From positions 1,630,616 through 1,694,615 of the forward strand of contig CP096135.1 in NCBI GenBank assembly GCA_023213195.1: DNA of 64,000 bases. Direction: 5' to 3'. Source of the DNA: Sphingobacteriales bacterium JAD_PAG50586_3. GTDB lineage: Bacteria > Bacteroidota > Bacteroidia > CAMBQF01. This document shows positions 36,352-46,163 of the stretch, piece after piece (position 1 is the stretch's first letter; each line of letters opens with the position of its first letter). The notes under the pieces were generated by a model that was not told the DNA's origin, did no database searches, and was given only the letters and a program-made list of their open reading frames with translations. The position numbers and the translations under genes were made by a program.

Positions 36352-37608
36352 ATGCTTAGTGAACTTTTATCAATGATTGTAATACCCATCTATCTTGGGT
36401 TTATAGGTATTGAACTGCTTTACCTGCGGTTTGCAAAACAAAAGTATTACCGCTTAAACGATTCGTTATCGTCTATCAGCACGGGCGTTATCCAGCAAAT
36501 AATAGGCATTTTTATCCACCTGATGGTATATGGCAGCTATTTCTGGATTCAGCAGCATATATCTATTCAGCAACTATTTGGCATATCGGCCATACCCGAA
36601 AATATCTGGTGGTACATTATAGCATTCCTCGCATTCGACTTTTTGTATTACTGGTTCCACCGGATAAGCCACGAGGTAAATGTGGTTTGGGCATCGCACG
36701 TAGTACACCACAGCAGCGAAGAGTATAATCTTTCTACCGCCCTGCGCCAGGGTACATTCCAAGGGCTATTTTCGTGGCCTTTTTATTTGGTAATGGCTTT
36801 TGCAGGCTTTCCGTTAGAAATGTTTTTGGTAGTAGCCGCGCTTAATTTATTGTGGCAATACTTTTTGCATACCCGCTCTGTAGGCAAGTTAGGCCCGTTA
36901 GAGTGGTTTATGAATACCCCATCGCACCATAGGGTACACCATGGTAAAAACCCCCAATACATAGACCGTAACCATGCGGGCGCATTAATTATATGGGACA
37001 GGTTGTTTGGTACTTTTGAGCCTGAGGGCGAAGAGGTAGTTTATGGCATTACCAAACCCCTGAATAGCTGGAACCCTTTGTGGGCCAATATTGAATCTTT
37101 TTATGATTTAGCTTACGATGCATGGCATGCCAAAAGTTGGAAAGATAAATTTGCCGTGTGGTTTAAGCCACCCGGTTGGAGGCCCGCAAACCTACCGCCC
37201 TACCAAAGTGTGAAAATTGACCCCACAAACGTAATTAAATACGATACCGAAGTGCCATTAGGGCTTAATGTTTACGCTTTTGTACAGTTTGTATTGGCAT
37301 TGCTATTCGCGGTGTTTGTGCTGTTAAAGTCTAAAGAGTGGGACTTGCTAACCGTAGCCGGGCCGGTGTTTTTGGTGGTAGTATCTATTACAGCTATTGG
37401 CGGCCTTAGCGATATGCGCCGTTGGGCTTTTATAATGGAGATAGCCAAGAACATTACTGCATCGGTAATATTGGTTGTGTCGTTACAAAATACTGTTCCG
37501 CTATGGGCCAGTGCATCGGGTGCGCTGTTATATTTGGGTATTACTACTGTCTGGTTATTGCCTTTTATGAAACAGGCTGAGAAGGCGAAAATAACTGTTG
37601 CTGTGTAA
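36352..37608 (+). CDS. sterol desaturase / fatty acid hydroxylase family membrane enzyme
   Basis: 418 residues. The N-terminal half is membrane-embedded. The di-iron histidine boxes are present in order: FYWFHRISHEVNVVWASHVVHHSSE, then HHRVHHGKNPQYIDRNHAG. These ligate the two irons used to hydroxylate or desaturate a lipid. The last ~120 residues form a second group of 4 hydrophobic segments (VQFVLALLFAVFVLLKS onward), a longer form than the plain 280-residue hydroxylases. Carotenoid, fatty acid or sterol-like lipids are possible substrates; none can be chosen from sequence. It may act on membrane lipids or ether lipids. Confidence 0.88.
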   Translation: MLSELLSMIVIPIYLGFIGIELLYLRFAKQKYYRLNDSLSSISTGVIQQIIGIFIHLMVYGSYFWIQQHISIQQLFGISAIPENIWWYIIAFLAFDFLYYWFHRISHEVNVVWASHVVHHSSEEYNLSTALRQGTFQGLFSWPFYLVMAFAGFPLEMFLVVAALNLLWQYFLHTRSVGKLGPLEWFMNTPSHHRVHHGKNPQYIDRNHAGALIIWDRLFGTFEPEGEEVVYGITKPLNSWNPLWANIESFYDLAYDAWHAKSWKDKFAVWFKPPGWRPANLPPYQSVKIDPTNVIKYDTEVPLGLNVYAFVQFVLALLFAVFVLLKSKEWDLLTVAGPVFLVVVSITAIGGLSDMRRWAFIMEIAKNITASVILVVSLQNTVPLWASASGALLYLGITTVWLLPFMKQAEKAKITVAV

Positions 37609-37630
37609 TTCTTTCTCTTAATAGTTTTGT

Positions 37631-37870
37631 ATGGATAATTGGGTAGAAACGGTAAACATTGTAAAGCAAAAATTTGCTGATAATGGGTTTACGGTAGAAT
37701 CTGACGAAATTTTAAATTATCAATTAATGCTCGGTACTCCGGGTGAAATTTTCGCAAGGATTTCTTATCACCTAAACGAGCAGAGGAATCTAAATAGCAA
37801 TTGTTATCAGGTAGCGAAATATGAAATAGACCATATTATATCATATGCAAAATCTATTAATTATTTGTAA
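37631..37870 (+). CDS. small hypothetical protein
   Basis: 79 residues, acidic and soluble: ETVNIVKQKFADNGFTVESD, YQLMLGTPGEIFARISYHLN, CYQVAKYEIDHIISYAKSI. It has no signal, membrane segment or recognised domain. Helical pattern with a short linker. It starts 22 bases after the hydroxylase stop and ends 4 bases before a bidirectional terminator. Confidence 0.6.
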   Translation: MDNWVETVNIVKQKFADNGFTVESDEILNYQLMLGTPGEIFARISYHLNEQRNLNSNCYQVAKYEIDHIISYAKSINYL

Positions 37871-37873
37871 AGT

Positions 37874-37900
37874 AAAAAGGGGGCTTAGGCCCCCTTTTTT
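37874..37900. terminator. bidirectional terminator
   Basis: AAAAAGGGGGC / GCCCCCTTTTT perfect arms with loop TTAG. It separates the small plus-strand gene from the minus-strand TonB receptor. Confidence 0.9.
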
Positions 37901-37909
37901 ATTCTATTT

Positions 37910-40144
37910 CTATTCTTCTGTTTTGTAATCAATCTTAAAGCGGAAGCCTGCATAAAACATACGGCCTATGGTTGGGCCCCACACCAACGAAGCGTCAAAG
38001 TTTTGCCCAAAAGGGTTTTGCGAATCGATGATTAAATCGCGCTGGCGGAAGTTGGTCAGGTTTTCTGCTCCAACATACACATCCCAACGGTTAAAGGTGC
38101 GGCTTACCTGTGCGTTTAAAATAAAATACTTAGGCGATTGGGCAGGTGCCTGTGTAAGCCTCGGGGTTGCTGGCAGTAGAAGGTATACGCTTAGCCCCGA
38201 ACCATTGGGCGGTAAAATCAAACTTCCACTTTTCATTAAGCGTTTTGTACCCTAAGTTGATAAAAGCCCTGTGCCTTGCAACAAACGGGCGTTGCAGCAG
38301 GCCGGTAGTGTACTGGGTTTTAACATCAAAAAAGCGGTAGGCAAGGCGTACTTCAAAACGCTCCAAAGGCAGAAAATCGAACTGTGCCTGCGCGCTGTTA
38401 GAATATGATGCCCCTTGCAGGTTATAGAACTGCACCAACTGCGGGTTTTCCATATCTACCACAATCTGGTTCATAAAATCTGACCGGTAAAAATCAAGGC
38501 TGAACGTTGCATCGCGCTGGCGAATGAAAAAGCCCCAGGTAAGGTTAGCACCGTAGTTCCATGCAACCTCGGGTTGCAAGCCGTATGCTTGCCCTCCGTT
38601 GCCATTAATAACCCATTGCCTGTTGCTGGCCAGTAAGCCCATATTATCGGCAAAAATGCCCGCGGTGCGTTGGCCCCGTCCGCCGGAAAGGCGAACGATT
38701 AGCAACTCGGTAACATTGTATTTAATATGCAGGCGCGGGGTAAAGAACAAGCCAAACAGGTTGTGAAAATCGGCACGGCCACCAGCTACAACTACAAAGC
38801 GGTCGTCTTTATTGTAGGTATATTCTAAGAACGCACCGGGTACAACCTCTTTCCTTAGGTAGTCCTGCCCCACAAAGGTTTCGTTAATATTATCGTACAA
38901 AAAGCTGGCCCCGGTTTTAAACTTATGGCGCTCATCGGTTCCAATCTCACCCTGGTAAATAAAGTTAGCGTATAACGAGCGTTGCTCCTGGTTAAGTGTG
39001 CGCAAGCCAAAAAAGTTGTTTTGCTTGTGGTAGGTGGCCGATACAATAGTGCCAATACTATGGCCCTTGTGACGGGGAAAACATAGCCATTTTTGGCAAA
39101 AACCTCGTAGCGTTGGGTTTGCATATCAAAGCCCCATGTTTGGGTAGATAGCTTATCCTCCTTAGGCCTGAAACCCATTTGCCCACCACTGCGGCGGTCG
39201 TAAAGGGCTTTAATGCCAAACATACTTTCAAAACCCCGTTTGCCTTGGTATTTCCAACGGTTTATAAGGGCATAGTCGGTGCTCAAGGGCATCTCCATAA
39301 ACCCATCCTTGTTCAGGTCCATTTCACTTTGCCAGCCATCAAAATGCAGTAAAAGGCCGGTGCTCCACGCACTGTCAATACGCTTAGATAGGTTAAGGTT
39401 GCCTTCAGACCGTAGCATGCTGTTCATGTAGCCATTCAGGTATAGCTTTTCGCTGCTTTCGGGCTTTTTAAGCTCTACGTTTATAAGGCCTGTGGTGCTT
39501 TCGTAGCCGTTTACCACGCTACCTGCACCTTTAGATACCTGTATGCTCTCTATCCATGGGCCGGGAATAAAGCCAAGACCGCTGGTAGCAGCAAGGCCGC
39601 GCGAGTAGGGGATGTTCTCTACCTGCACAGGGCTGTATACGCCTGATAGGCCCAGCATTTGAATCTGGCGGGTGCCGGTAACGGCATCGCCATAGTTTAC
39701 GTCTACCGATGGGTTGGTTTCAAAACTTTCAGATAGGTTACAACAAGGGGCTTTTTCCAGCTCATCCTCTGTCATAATCTGTGTTTTTATAGGGTTTATA
39801 CCCGATACATAGGTAGATTTATCGTTACCCTTAACCGTAACTGTACGCAGTTGTGTCCCTTCTTTTAGAAGGATGGTTACTGCTGAGGTTGCGGGGGTAA
39901 TCTTTAACGTATCAGGGGTATAGCCAATAAAGGTTGTAATAAGCATAGTTTCGGCACTGTCTGCCAAAATGGTAAACAGGCCGTTAACATCGCTAACCAC
40001 AGCATTGCCATTAAGTGGTGCTTTAATAACAGCACCGGGCAGGGGAGACTTACCTTTGGCGTTAAACACGCTGCCGGTAATGGTTTGCTGGGCAAGGCCA
40101 ATAAAAGGCATCGCTAGCAAAGCGAGTACAAGAAATTTTTTCAT
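37910..40144 (-). CDS. TonB-dependent receptor, probable copper/heavy-metal type (two frameshifts)
   Basis: About 745 residues after repair in the G4 run at 39074-39077 and near 38140-38165. Signal peptide FLVLALLAMPFIGLAQ. A carboxypeptidase-regulatory-like domain follows (SVFNAKGKSPLPGAVIKAP, NGLFTILADSA). The plug domain has LEKAPCCNLSESFETNPSVDV, QIQMLGLSGVYSPVQVENIP and SIQVSKGAGSVVNGYESTTG. The rest is the 22-strand barrel, ending YAGFRFKIDYKTEE. The Cys-Cys in the plug is typical of a receptor subgroup found beside heavy-metal-associated proteins. The HMA protein and the HYC_CC_PP protein lie directly upstream, which supports copper or a related metal, or a metal-bound ligand, as the cargo. 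Confidence 0.88.
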
Positions 40145-40167
40145 ACAAAAAGTAGTTTTTGGTTAGG

Positions 40168-40530
40168 TTACTTTTTGTCGCGTGTGTATTTACAGCAGGC
40201 AGGCAGTTTACCGTATGCACCGGGTTCGGCGGTGGCATGGTCGTTATCGTACCCTGCTTTTGCTATGTTTTTTCCTATTGCTTGTTCCGATGTTTTATCG
40301 GCTTTGTAGGTAACGGTTATTGTTTGGGTGGCATCGTCCCAAGTGGCGGTTTTAACGCCTTTGGTAGTAAGGGCAGCGGTTTCTATGCGCTTTTTGCACA
40401 TTTCGCAATTGCCTGATACTTTGAACGTGCCTTTTTCTAAAAGGTTAGATGTGTTTTGCGCGAATGTTGCGCTGCTGATAAGTACAGCTATAACGAAGGC
40501 TATAATGCCTTTATATTTTAATGTTTTCAT
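40168..40530 (-). CDS. secreted heavy-metal-associated (HMA) domain protein
   Basis: 120 residues. Signal peptide GIIAFVIAVLISSATFAQ, then one HMA fold: FKVSGNCEMCKKRIETAALT contains the C-x-x-C metal site, followed by TTKGVKTATWDDATQTITV and IGKNIAKAGYDND. HMA domains bind Cu(I), Zn or Cd. Here the metal site is Cys-Glu-Met-Cys, and a further Cys-Cys lies in the tail (PACCKYTRDKK). The gene lies 23 bases upstream of the TonB receptor on the same strand and is probably its periplasmic partner. Confidence 0.92.
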   Translation of the reverse strand: MKTLKYKGIIAFVIAVLISSATFAQNTSNLLEKGTFKVSGNCEMCKKRIETAALTTKGVKTATWDDATQTITVTYKADKTSEQAIGKNIAKAGYDNDHATAEPGAYGKLPACCKYTRDKK

Positions 40531-40607
40531 TTTTTGATAATTTTTAAGATAAATACTAAACCACAGGTCATAGCATGCTACGCCCGGTATACAGGTATCT
40601 TAAAAAA

Positions 40608-40982
40608 TCAAATCAGGATGTTGCGGTTACGCAAATAGAGGGCAATACCCGGTGGGGGTGGGTTGGCTTGCTCAATCTCGTTTTGGTAAACCTTAGAAGA
40701 TGGTATTACCGGTGTTAAGGCGCTGTCTGTATTAATGGGGACAGCTATTGGTGGGGTAATTTTTTGCTTGGTGCCGGGGGTGTGGGTATCGTTAACCTTG
40801 GTTTTGATGTACTTGGTAGTACAGCAAGAATCGTCTTTCTCGGTACCGCAGCAGCATTTATCCTGCTTGGCGCCAATGGTTACAGAATCAAGGCGCTCGC
40901 CGCAATAATGCACCGATAGGTTTATGCCCACCATGGCTATGGTGTACAATATAACCAGCGTTATGATTCCCGATTTTTTCAT
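40608..40982 (-). CDS. HYC_CC_PP family protein
   Basis: 124 residues. An N-terminal membrane/signal segment (IITLVILYTIAMVGINLSV) is followed by HYCGERLD, the cysteine-rich DKCCCGTEKDDSCCTTKYI, and near the end the run of prolines in QANPPPPGIALYLRN. These three features (HYC, CC, PP) define the family. Members occur next to metal-linked TonB receptors and are thought to take part in copper handling; the biochemical role is not established. The gene is 77 bases upstream of the HMA gene, so the three genes form one locus. Confidence 0.88.
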   Translation of the reverse strand: MKKSGIITLVILYTIAMVGINLSVHYCGERLDSVTIGAKQDKCCCGTEKDDSCCTTKYIKTKVNDTHTPGTKQKITPPIAVPINTDSALTPVIPSSKVYQNEIEQANPPPPGIALYLRNRNILI

Positions 40983-41090
40983 TCCTTCTAATGCAAATAT
41001 AATAATTGCAATACTAACATACTAACCAAAAGGGTACTATTTTGTTTTTCTGCCTATATTTACAACATAACGGCTTAATTTGAGTTATAA

Positions 41091-43694
41091 GTGCTGATGC
41101 GCGTTTTGGTAAGATACATAGCTTTGTTTTTCCTGCTTTTTATGGCGGTGCAAACCGCGCAGGCTACCCACAACCGTGCGGGCGAAATTACCTACCGACA
41201 GGTGGGCTCTTTTACCTACGAGGTTACTATTGTTACCTATACCAAAATATCGAGTCCGGCAGACAGGCCAAGGCTTTTGATTAATTGGGGCGATAACTCT
41301 GCCGACTCGCTAGACCGTGTTAGCGAAACCCCTGTAGGAAATGATACCAAGGTAAACCGCTATGTGGGCACGCATACCTACCCCGGTTCTGATACTTACA
41401 TTATGTATTTTGAAGACCCCAACCGCAATGGAGGGGTAGTTAATATTCCTAACTCTATCAACGTACCTTTTTATGTGCAAACAACGTTGGTAATAAACCC
41501 TTTTACGGGCTTTAATTCATCGCCCATACTGTTGAACCCACCTATTGACGATGCCTGTGTAGATAAGAAGTTTATACACAACCCCGGGGCGTTTGATTTA
41601 GATGGCGACAGCCTTGCTTATAAACTAATTGAGTGCAGGGGAGAGGATGGGCTTTTTATTCCGGGCTTTAGTTTTCCGCAGGCTAATGTGTCTTTTACTA
41701 TTGATGCCTTTACGGGCGATATGGTTTGGGATTCGCCGCAAAGCCTGGGAGAGTTTAATGTGGCGATACTAATTGAAGAATGGCGCGATGGGGTGCTGGT
41801 AGGCTCCTTGGTTCGCGATATGCAGATACGGGTATTGGATTGTGATAACCAGCCGCCCGATATTGATACCCAAAACCAAATTTGTGTTGAGGCCGGTACG
41901 GTGCTTGTGCTACCCTTTACCATTACCGACCCTGATAACGATATGGTTACCCTTTCTGCATCAGGAGGGCCGTTTTTGTTAACCCCAGCGCCGCAGATAT
42001 TGGCGCCTGTTACGGTTAATGTACCCTATGCTGATACCCTGAAATGGCAAACAACATGTGCCCGTGTGCGCAAACAGCCTTACCAGATAAGCCTTAAAGC
42101 ACAAGACAATTCAAACCCTATAAATTTGGTTGATATTGAAACGGTGCTGATAACTGTTGTTGGCCCTGCACCGCAAAACCTTACGGTAAACCCTGCCGGT
42201 AATAGCATGGTAGTAAGTTGGGCGCAACACACCTGCGATAATGTAGTTGGCTATAAAATTTACCGCCGCGAAGGCTTTTTCGGATATGTACACGGCCCTT
42301 GCGAAACAGGCGTGCCTGCTTATACGGGCTATACTTTAGTTGCTACTACCGATAGTATTGTTGATACTGTATTTGTAGACAATAATAATGGGGCAGGCTT
42401 AAACCACGGCACCGATTATTGCTACATGATTGTGGCGGTGTTTCCCGATGGGGTGGAGAGCTATGCATCGGCAGAGGTGTGTGCTGAACTGGTAAAAGAC
42501 ATCCCCGTAATTACCAACGCCAGCGTAACGGCGACAGATGGCGGTGCAGGCACTATGTATGTGGCTTGGAGCAAGCCTACGCAGATTAATACAACGGCAG
42601 CACCTGGCCCATACATTTACCATATTTACCGTGGCGAAGGATTCAACTTTGCTAATCCGCTATTAATTGATTCTCTTTTCAACCTGAATGATACCATTTA
42701 TAATGATGGGGGATTGAATACCATCAACAGCCCATATTCTTACCGAATTGGTTTAATAAACAATACCCCCGGCAACCGATTTAAAATGGGGGCTTCTACT
42801 GTTGCATCGTCGGTGTTTTTGACTGTTGTTCCTGCTGATAATGAGTGCCAGTTATCGTGGGCGTTTAATGTGCCATGGAACAATACCCTTTACGAAGTTT
42901 ACCGCAAAGCGCCAAGCCAGCCTAACTTTGTGTTTTTAGATACAACATCGGCAGGTATATATGTTGATGCAGGCTTAACTAATGGGGCGCAATACTGCTA
43001 CTACGTAAAGAGCATTGGGGCATATTCGGCCAGTGGGTTTGTTAATCCTATAGAGAATTTATCGCAAGAGGTGTGCGCAACGCCGTTAGATACCATTGCC
43101 CCTTGTCCGCCAATAAGTACGGTATCATCATCGTGCGACGATGATGAGAATACTGTAAGCTGGCACCCACAGGCCTTGCCTTGCGCTGATGAGGTGGTGG
43201 AGTATACGCTGTATTACAAAGACAGGTTTGATTTGCCGTACACCGTGCTAGGCACATTTGCCCCTAACGATACATCGTTCCTGCATAGCAACCTGTTATC
43301 GGTAGCAGGCTGTTACTATGTAACGGCAACCGATTCGGCGGGGAATGAGAGCGCACCATCGGCCGAGTGGTGCGTAGATAACTGCCCAAACTACACGTTG
43401 CCCAATATCTTCACCCCAAATAACGATGGAATAAATGATGTGTTCCGCCCGTTCCCGTATAAGTACGTGCAGAGTATAGATATGGTTATTTACAGCCGTT
43501 GGGGCAATAAAGTATTTGGAACAAAAAATGCCGATATTTTGTGGAAAGGTACTTTTGATAATGGCGATAAGCCCTGTTCATCGGGAACATATTACTATGT
43601 TTGCGAAGTGAATGAGATAACGCTCTATGGAATTGTGCCGCGCAAAATAGCAGGATTTGTAGAGTTGATAATGATTGAGCCGGTGAGTGATTAG
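41091..43694 (+). CDS. secreted FN3-repeat protein with gliding-motility C-terminal (CHU_C) domain
   Basis: 867 residues. Signal peptide YIALFFLLFMAVQTAQA. The N-terminal ~350 residues are Ig/cadherin-like beta domains (AGEITYRQVGSFTYEVTIV, DACVDKKFIHNPGAFDLDGD). From about 360 to 770 there are fibronectin type III-like units, several with Cys pairs (VVSWAQHTCDNVVGYKIYRR, MYVAWSKPTQIN, ENTVSWHPQALPCADEVVEY). The last 95 residues are CHU_C (LPNIFTPNNDGINDVFRPF, VIYSRWGNKVF, SSGTYYYVCEV), a type IX secretion signal. Probably an adhesin or sugar-binding surface protein. Complete, with no frameshift. Confidence 0.9.
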   Translation: MLMRVLVRYIALFFLLFMAVQTAQATHNRAGEITYRQVGSFTYEVTIVTYTKISSPADRPRLLINWGDNSADSLDRVSETPVGNDTKVNRYVGTHTYPGSDTYIMYFEDPNRNGGVVNIPNSINVPFYVQTTLVINPFTGFNSSPILLNPPIDDACVDKKFIHNPGAFDLDGDSLAYKLIECRGEDGLFIPGFSFPQANVSFTIDAFTGDMVWDSPQSLGEFNVAILIEEWRDGVLVGSLVRDMQIRVLDCDNQPPDIDTQNQICVEAGTVLVLPFTITDPDNDMVTLSASGGPFLLTPAPQILAPVTVNVPYADTLKWQTTCARVRKQPYQISLKAQDNSNPINLVDIETVLITVVGPAPQNLTVNPAGNSMVVSWAQHTCDNVVGYKIYRREGFFGYVHGPCETGVPAYTGYTLVATTDSIVDTVFVDNNNGAGLNHGTDYCYMIVAVFPDGVESYASAEVCAELVKDIPVITNASVTATDGGAGTMYVAWSKPTQINTTAAPGPYIYHIYRGEGFNFANPLLIDSLFNLNDTIYNDGGLNTINSPYSYRIGLINNTPGNRFKMGASTVASSVFLTVVPADNECQLSWAFNVPWNNTLYEVYRKAPSQPNFVFLDTTSAGIYVDAGLTNGAQYCYYVKSIGAYSASGFVNPIENLSQEVCATPLDTIAPCPPISTVSSSCDDDENTVSWHPQALPCADEVVEYTLYYKDRFDLPYTVLGTFAPNDTSFLHSNLLSVAGCYYVTATDSAGNESAPSAEWCVDNCPNYTLPNIFTPNNDGINDVFRPFPYKYVQSIDMVIYSRWGNKVFGTKNADILWKGTFDNGDKPCSSGTYYYVCEVNEITLYGIVPRKIAGFVELIMIEPVSD

Positions 43695-43702
43695 CTACCT
43701 CA

Positions 43703-43732
43703 TCCCTAACCCTTCTCTTAAAGGAGAGGGAC
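43703..43732. repeat. intergenic palindromic element
   Basis: CCTCATCCCTAACCCTTCTC then AAAGGAGAGGGAC. The CCTTCTC and GAGAGGG arms pair imperfectly. Same family as 23871-23907. Confidence 0.5.
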
Positions 43733-43753
43733 TTTAATATTAAAATTGAAATT

Positions 43754-44350
43754 GTGTTTACAGGAATTATAGAAGCAATGGGCACGGTGGTAGCCATAAA
43801 GCCACAAGGCAGTAATATTGATATTACAGTTGAATGCCCTTTTACCCATGAGTTGAAGATTGACCAAAGCCTGGCCCACAATGGGGTATGCTTAACGGTT
43901 GTGGCTATAAATGATAATCAATATACGGTAACGGCTATTGACGAAACGTTGAAACGGTCTAACCTTGGGCAGTTGCAGGCAGGTAATAATGTAAACTTAG
44001 AACGCTGCCTTAGGGTAGGAGACAGGCTTGATGGGCACATGGTGCAAGGCCATGTAGACACCATGGGCGAGTGTGTGGAAGTGCGCGAAGCTGACGGCAG
44101 TTGGCTTTTCTCTTTTAAGCACCCGCAAGGGCCGGGATTTATGACCGTTGCCAAAGGTTCTATATGCATTAACGGCGTTAGCCTAACGGTGGTAGATTCA
44201 GGTGCTGATACGTTCTCTGTAGCTATTATTCCCTATACCTACGAGCATACCAATTTTAAGGATTTAAAAGCGGGCGATAAGGTTAACCTGGAGTTTGATA
44301 TTGTGGGCAAATACCTGCAAAAAATGGCGGCGGGTTATCAGTCAAAATAA
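43754..44350 (+). CDS. ribE: riboflavin synthase (alpha subunit)
   Basis: 198 residues from a GTG start. The enzyme dismutates two 6,7-dimethyl-8-ribityllumazine molecules to riboflavin. Both lumazine-binding repeats are visible: MFTGIIEAMGTVVAI, NGVCLTVVAI, DRLDGHMVQGHVDTMGE in the first and KGSICINGVSLTVVDSG, VNLEFDIVGKYLQK in the second. The start is set by the universal MFTGIIE beginning. It ends 2 bases before the next small membrane protein gene. Confidence 0.95.
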   Translation: MFTGIIEAMGTVVAIKPQGSNIDITVECPFTHELKIDQSLAHNGVCLTVVAINDNQYTVTAIDETLKRSNLGQLQAGNNVNLERCLRVGDRLDGHMVQGHVDTMGECVEVREADGSWLFSFKHPQGPGFMTVAKGSICINGVSLTVVDSGADTFSVAIIPYTYEHTNFKDLKAGDKVNLEFDIVGKYLQKMAAGYQSK

Positions 44351-44352
44351 AC

Positions 44353-44934
44353 ATGAAAGGCTGCCTGCAATTCATACTATGGGCTATTGCATCAGTTGTT
44401 TTGGTGGTTATTGTCGTTGTTATAGGTTTTATAAGCTATATAGGTTATTACAAATTAACAAGAATAGATTTTAAAGAGACAGCAGAAAGTGCAGAGTTTA
44501 AAACATTACTCAACCAAACTGCTAACCTTGATACTTCAATCCATAATATATCCATATTGACAGAAGAAGAGTATATAGTTGTAAATGGACTGGTAATTAA
44601 TACGAAACGGAACACATTCGGTTATGAACCTGAACTTGGCTTTTATGGGGATTATTATAAACAGGGTGATAGGACTCGATATACACAATTAGACTCCCTT
44701 TTAAAATCCCAAAAAATTGTATTGGATAGTATTAGTCTTTATTCTTTATTGACACAAATGAAAGAAATGGATGTTTCAGACATTGCTATAAAAAATAAAG
44801 AGTGTTTTTTTAAGTGGAAAGGATCTGATATTAATGAAGGCTTACTATATAGTCAAAGAAAACTAACAAAAGATTCTTTAAATTATAAAGGACTTAAGCT
44901 AATAAGTAATAATGTCTATTACTTTTCCCGCTAA
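44353..44934 (+). CDS. hypothetical membrane-anchored protein
   Basis: 193 residues. One N-terminal membrane helix (ILWAIASVVLVVIVVVIGFI), then a soluble domain rich in Ser, Leu and Lys (ESAEFKTLLNQTANLDTSI, FGYEPELGFYGDYYKQ, LLTQMKEMDVSDIAIKNKE). It is more A/T-rich than ribE. The C-terminal Cys-x-x-x-x-Trp (CFFKWKG) is the only notable residue group. No known family. It starts 2 bases after ribE, so it is probably co-transcribed. Confidence 0.65.
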   Translation: MKGCLQFILWAIASVVLVVIVVVIGFISYIGYYKLTRIDFKETAESAEFKTLLNQTANLDTSIHNISILTEEEYIVVNGLVINTKRNTFGYEPELGFYGDYYKQGDRTRYTQLDSLLKSQKIVLDSISLYSLLTQMKEMDVSDIAIKNKECFFKWKGSDINEGLLYSQRKLTKDSLNYKGLKLISNNVYYFSR

Positions 44935-44937
44935 TAG

Positions 44938-45810
44938 TTACAGCAACCTGTAATTTTTATACTCAAACATACGCCAGCCGGTAAGGCGTTCTATTAAGCC
45001 CGTAACGCGGTATTTTAACGGTGTTTTTATTCCCTTGGTAGGGTCGTAGCTGAAGTGCCAGTTGGTATTGTTTATGCGTGGTTGCATAATGGCAGGGTGC
45101 TTACCGGTAAAGTGCGCCAGCGAGTCTATCTGCGAGTAGTCAAACTCATTTTTATTCCCTACGTTTTCTTCCAGCCATTTATCGCCATGCCACAAGCGGT
45201 GAAAAGCCTGTTGTTTGGCCTGCTGCTTGTCGGGTGGTTTTACCCAGCCGTAATGGTGAATTATTCCGCCGCAATGCTTAACATTTAGCTTGCGGTTATC
45301 AATCCTAAAGCCCTGCGCATCGCGGTACGATTGTATGCCCGGGCGCTTGCGCACAATACGTACCTCGCGCCTGTACCAGCGTCGCGATGCACCAACATAA
45401 TCGTACGAGCCATAAAAGTGGATGTAATCAAACAATAACCCCTCCACCTTAGCATCGTCTTTATACGTAAGCATGGCTTGCTTAACAGCGGGAATACTAT
45501 CCTCATGCAGCACCTCATCGCCCTGAATGTAAAAACACCAGTCGGCTTGGGGGTTAATGGCTTCGTAGGCTTTTTGGGTTTCTAAGGCCAGTACTTTGCC
45601 ACCCTCGCGCAGGCTATCGTCCCAAACAGTATCAATAATCCTAATTTTTGGGCTGCCTATGTTTTCAATTAACGCACGGGTTCCGTCTTCTGAATTGCCT
45701 ACTGCCACCACTACCTCATCGCACAAGGGTAGTATAGACGATATAGCCTCTACAATAGGATAATCGTACTTAATGGCATTGCGAATGAATGTGAAGCCGC
45801 TTATATACAT
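44938..45810 (-). CDS. family 2 glycosyltransferase
   Basis: 290 residues. The GT-A fold begins SGFTFIRNAIKYDYPIVEAI, followed by DEVVVAVGNSEDGTRALI, then DWCFYIQGDEVLHED with the metal-binding acidic residues. Later segments are LFDYIHFYGSYDYVG and IIHHYGWVKPPDKQ. It is a short, soluble glycosyltransferase with no membrane helices, acting on an unknown acceptor such as surface polysaccharide or glycoprotein. It converges with the upstream membrane-protein gene, leaving only 3 bases. Confidence 0.85.
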   Translation of the reverse strand: MYISGFTFIRNAIKYDYPIVEAISSILPLCDEVVVAVGNSEDGTRALIENIGSPKIRIIDTVWDDSLREGGKVLALETQKAYEAINPQADWCFYIQGDEVLHEDSIPAVKQAMLTYKDDAKVEGLLFDYIHFYGSYDYVGASRRWYRREVRIVRKRPGIQSYRDAQGFRIDNRKLNVKHCGGIIHHYGWVKPPDKQQAKQQAFHRLWHGDKWLEENVGNKNEFDYSQIDSLAHFTGKHPAIMQPRINNTNWHFSYDPTKGIKTPLKYRVTGLIERLTGWRMFEYKNYRLL

Positions 45811-46163
45811 AGGGTTCAGGGGTCAGCCGTCAGGGTTGAGCAAATATAGGGTAATGCATAACTCAGAATGCAAAATGCATAATTTGACTTGTTTGCTTTG
45901 TTATAGTTGTAGGTAAACTCTGTGTCCTGAAGACATTTGTGTTAGGAATTCGCTTTAACACCTGCCAAGGCAAAAATTTGGAAAGAAGCAATAGTGAAAA
46001 CTAGTGCCTAACCTATGCATAATCAATAATTTATTGAGGATGAAACACCTACTAATAAAGGAAATCAGTACTCGAAAATTGTTTGTTTAACATTTGCCCT
46101 TCAATTGTTAAATAATACTTGTGAGTTTCTGTTAAATAAAAGTTAATTTAAAAAACACACAAA
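45811..46163. other. 353-base intergenic leader of the rhodopsin gene
   Basis: No gene seen in either strand. It contains the near-duplicate ATGCATAACTC / ATGCATAATTT at 45854-45884 and an A/T-rich stretch leading to the rhodopsin ATG. It probably holds the rhodopsin promoter, which I cannot place with confidence. Confidence 0.5.

Noticed and set aside
38130..39005. Three separate outer-membrane receptor genes
   Set aside because: The three frames are consecutive parts of one receptor, split by two indels.
43486..43881. 131-residue minus-strand frame over the CHU_C tail and ribE start
   Set aside because: Crosses two well-supported plus-strand genes; no recognisable motif.
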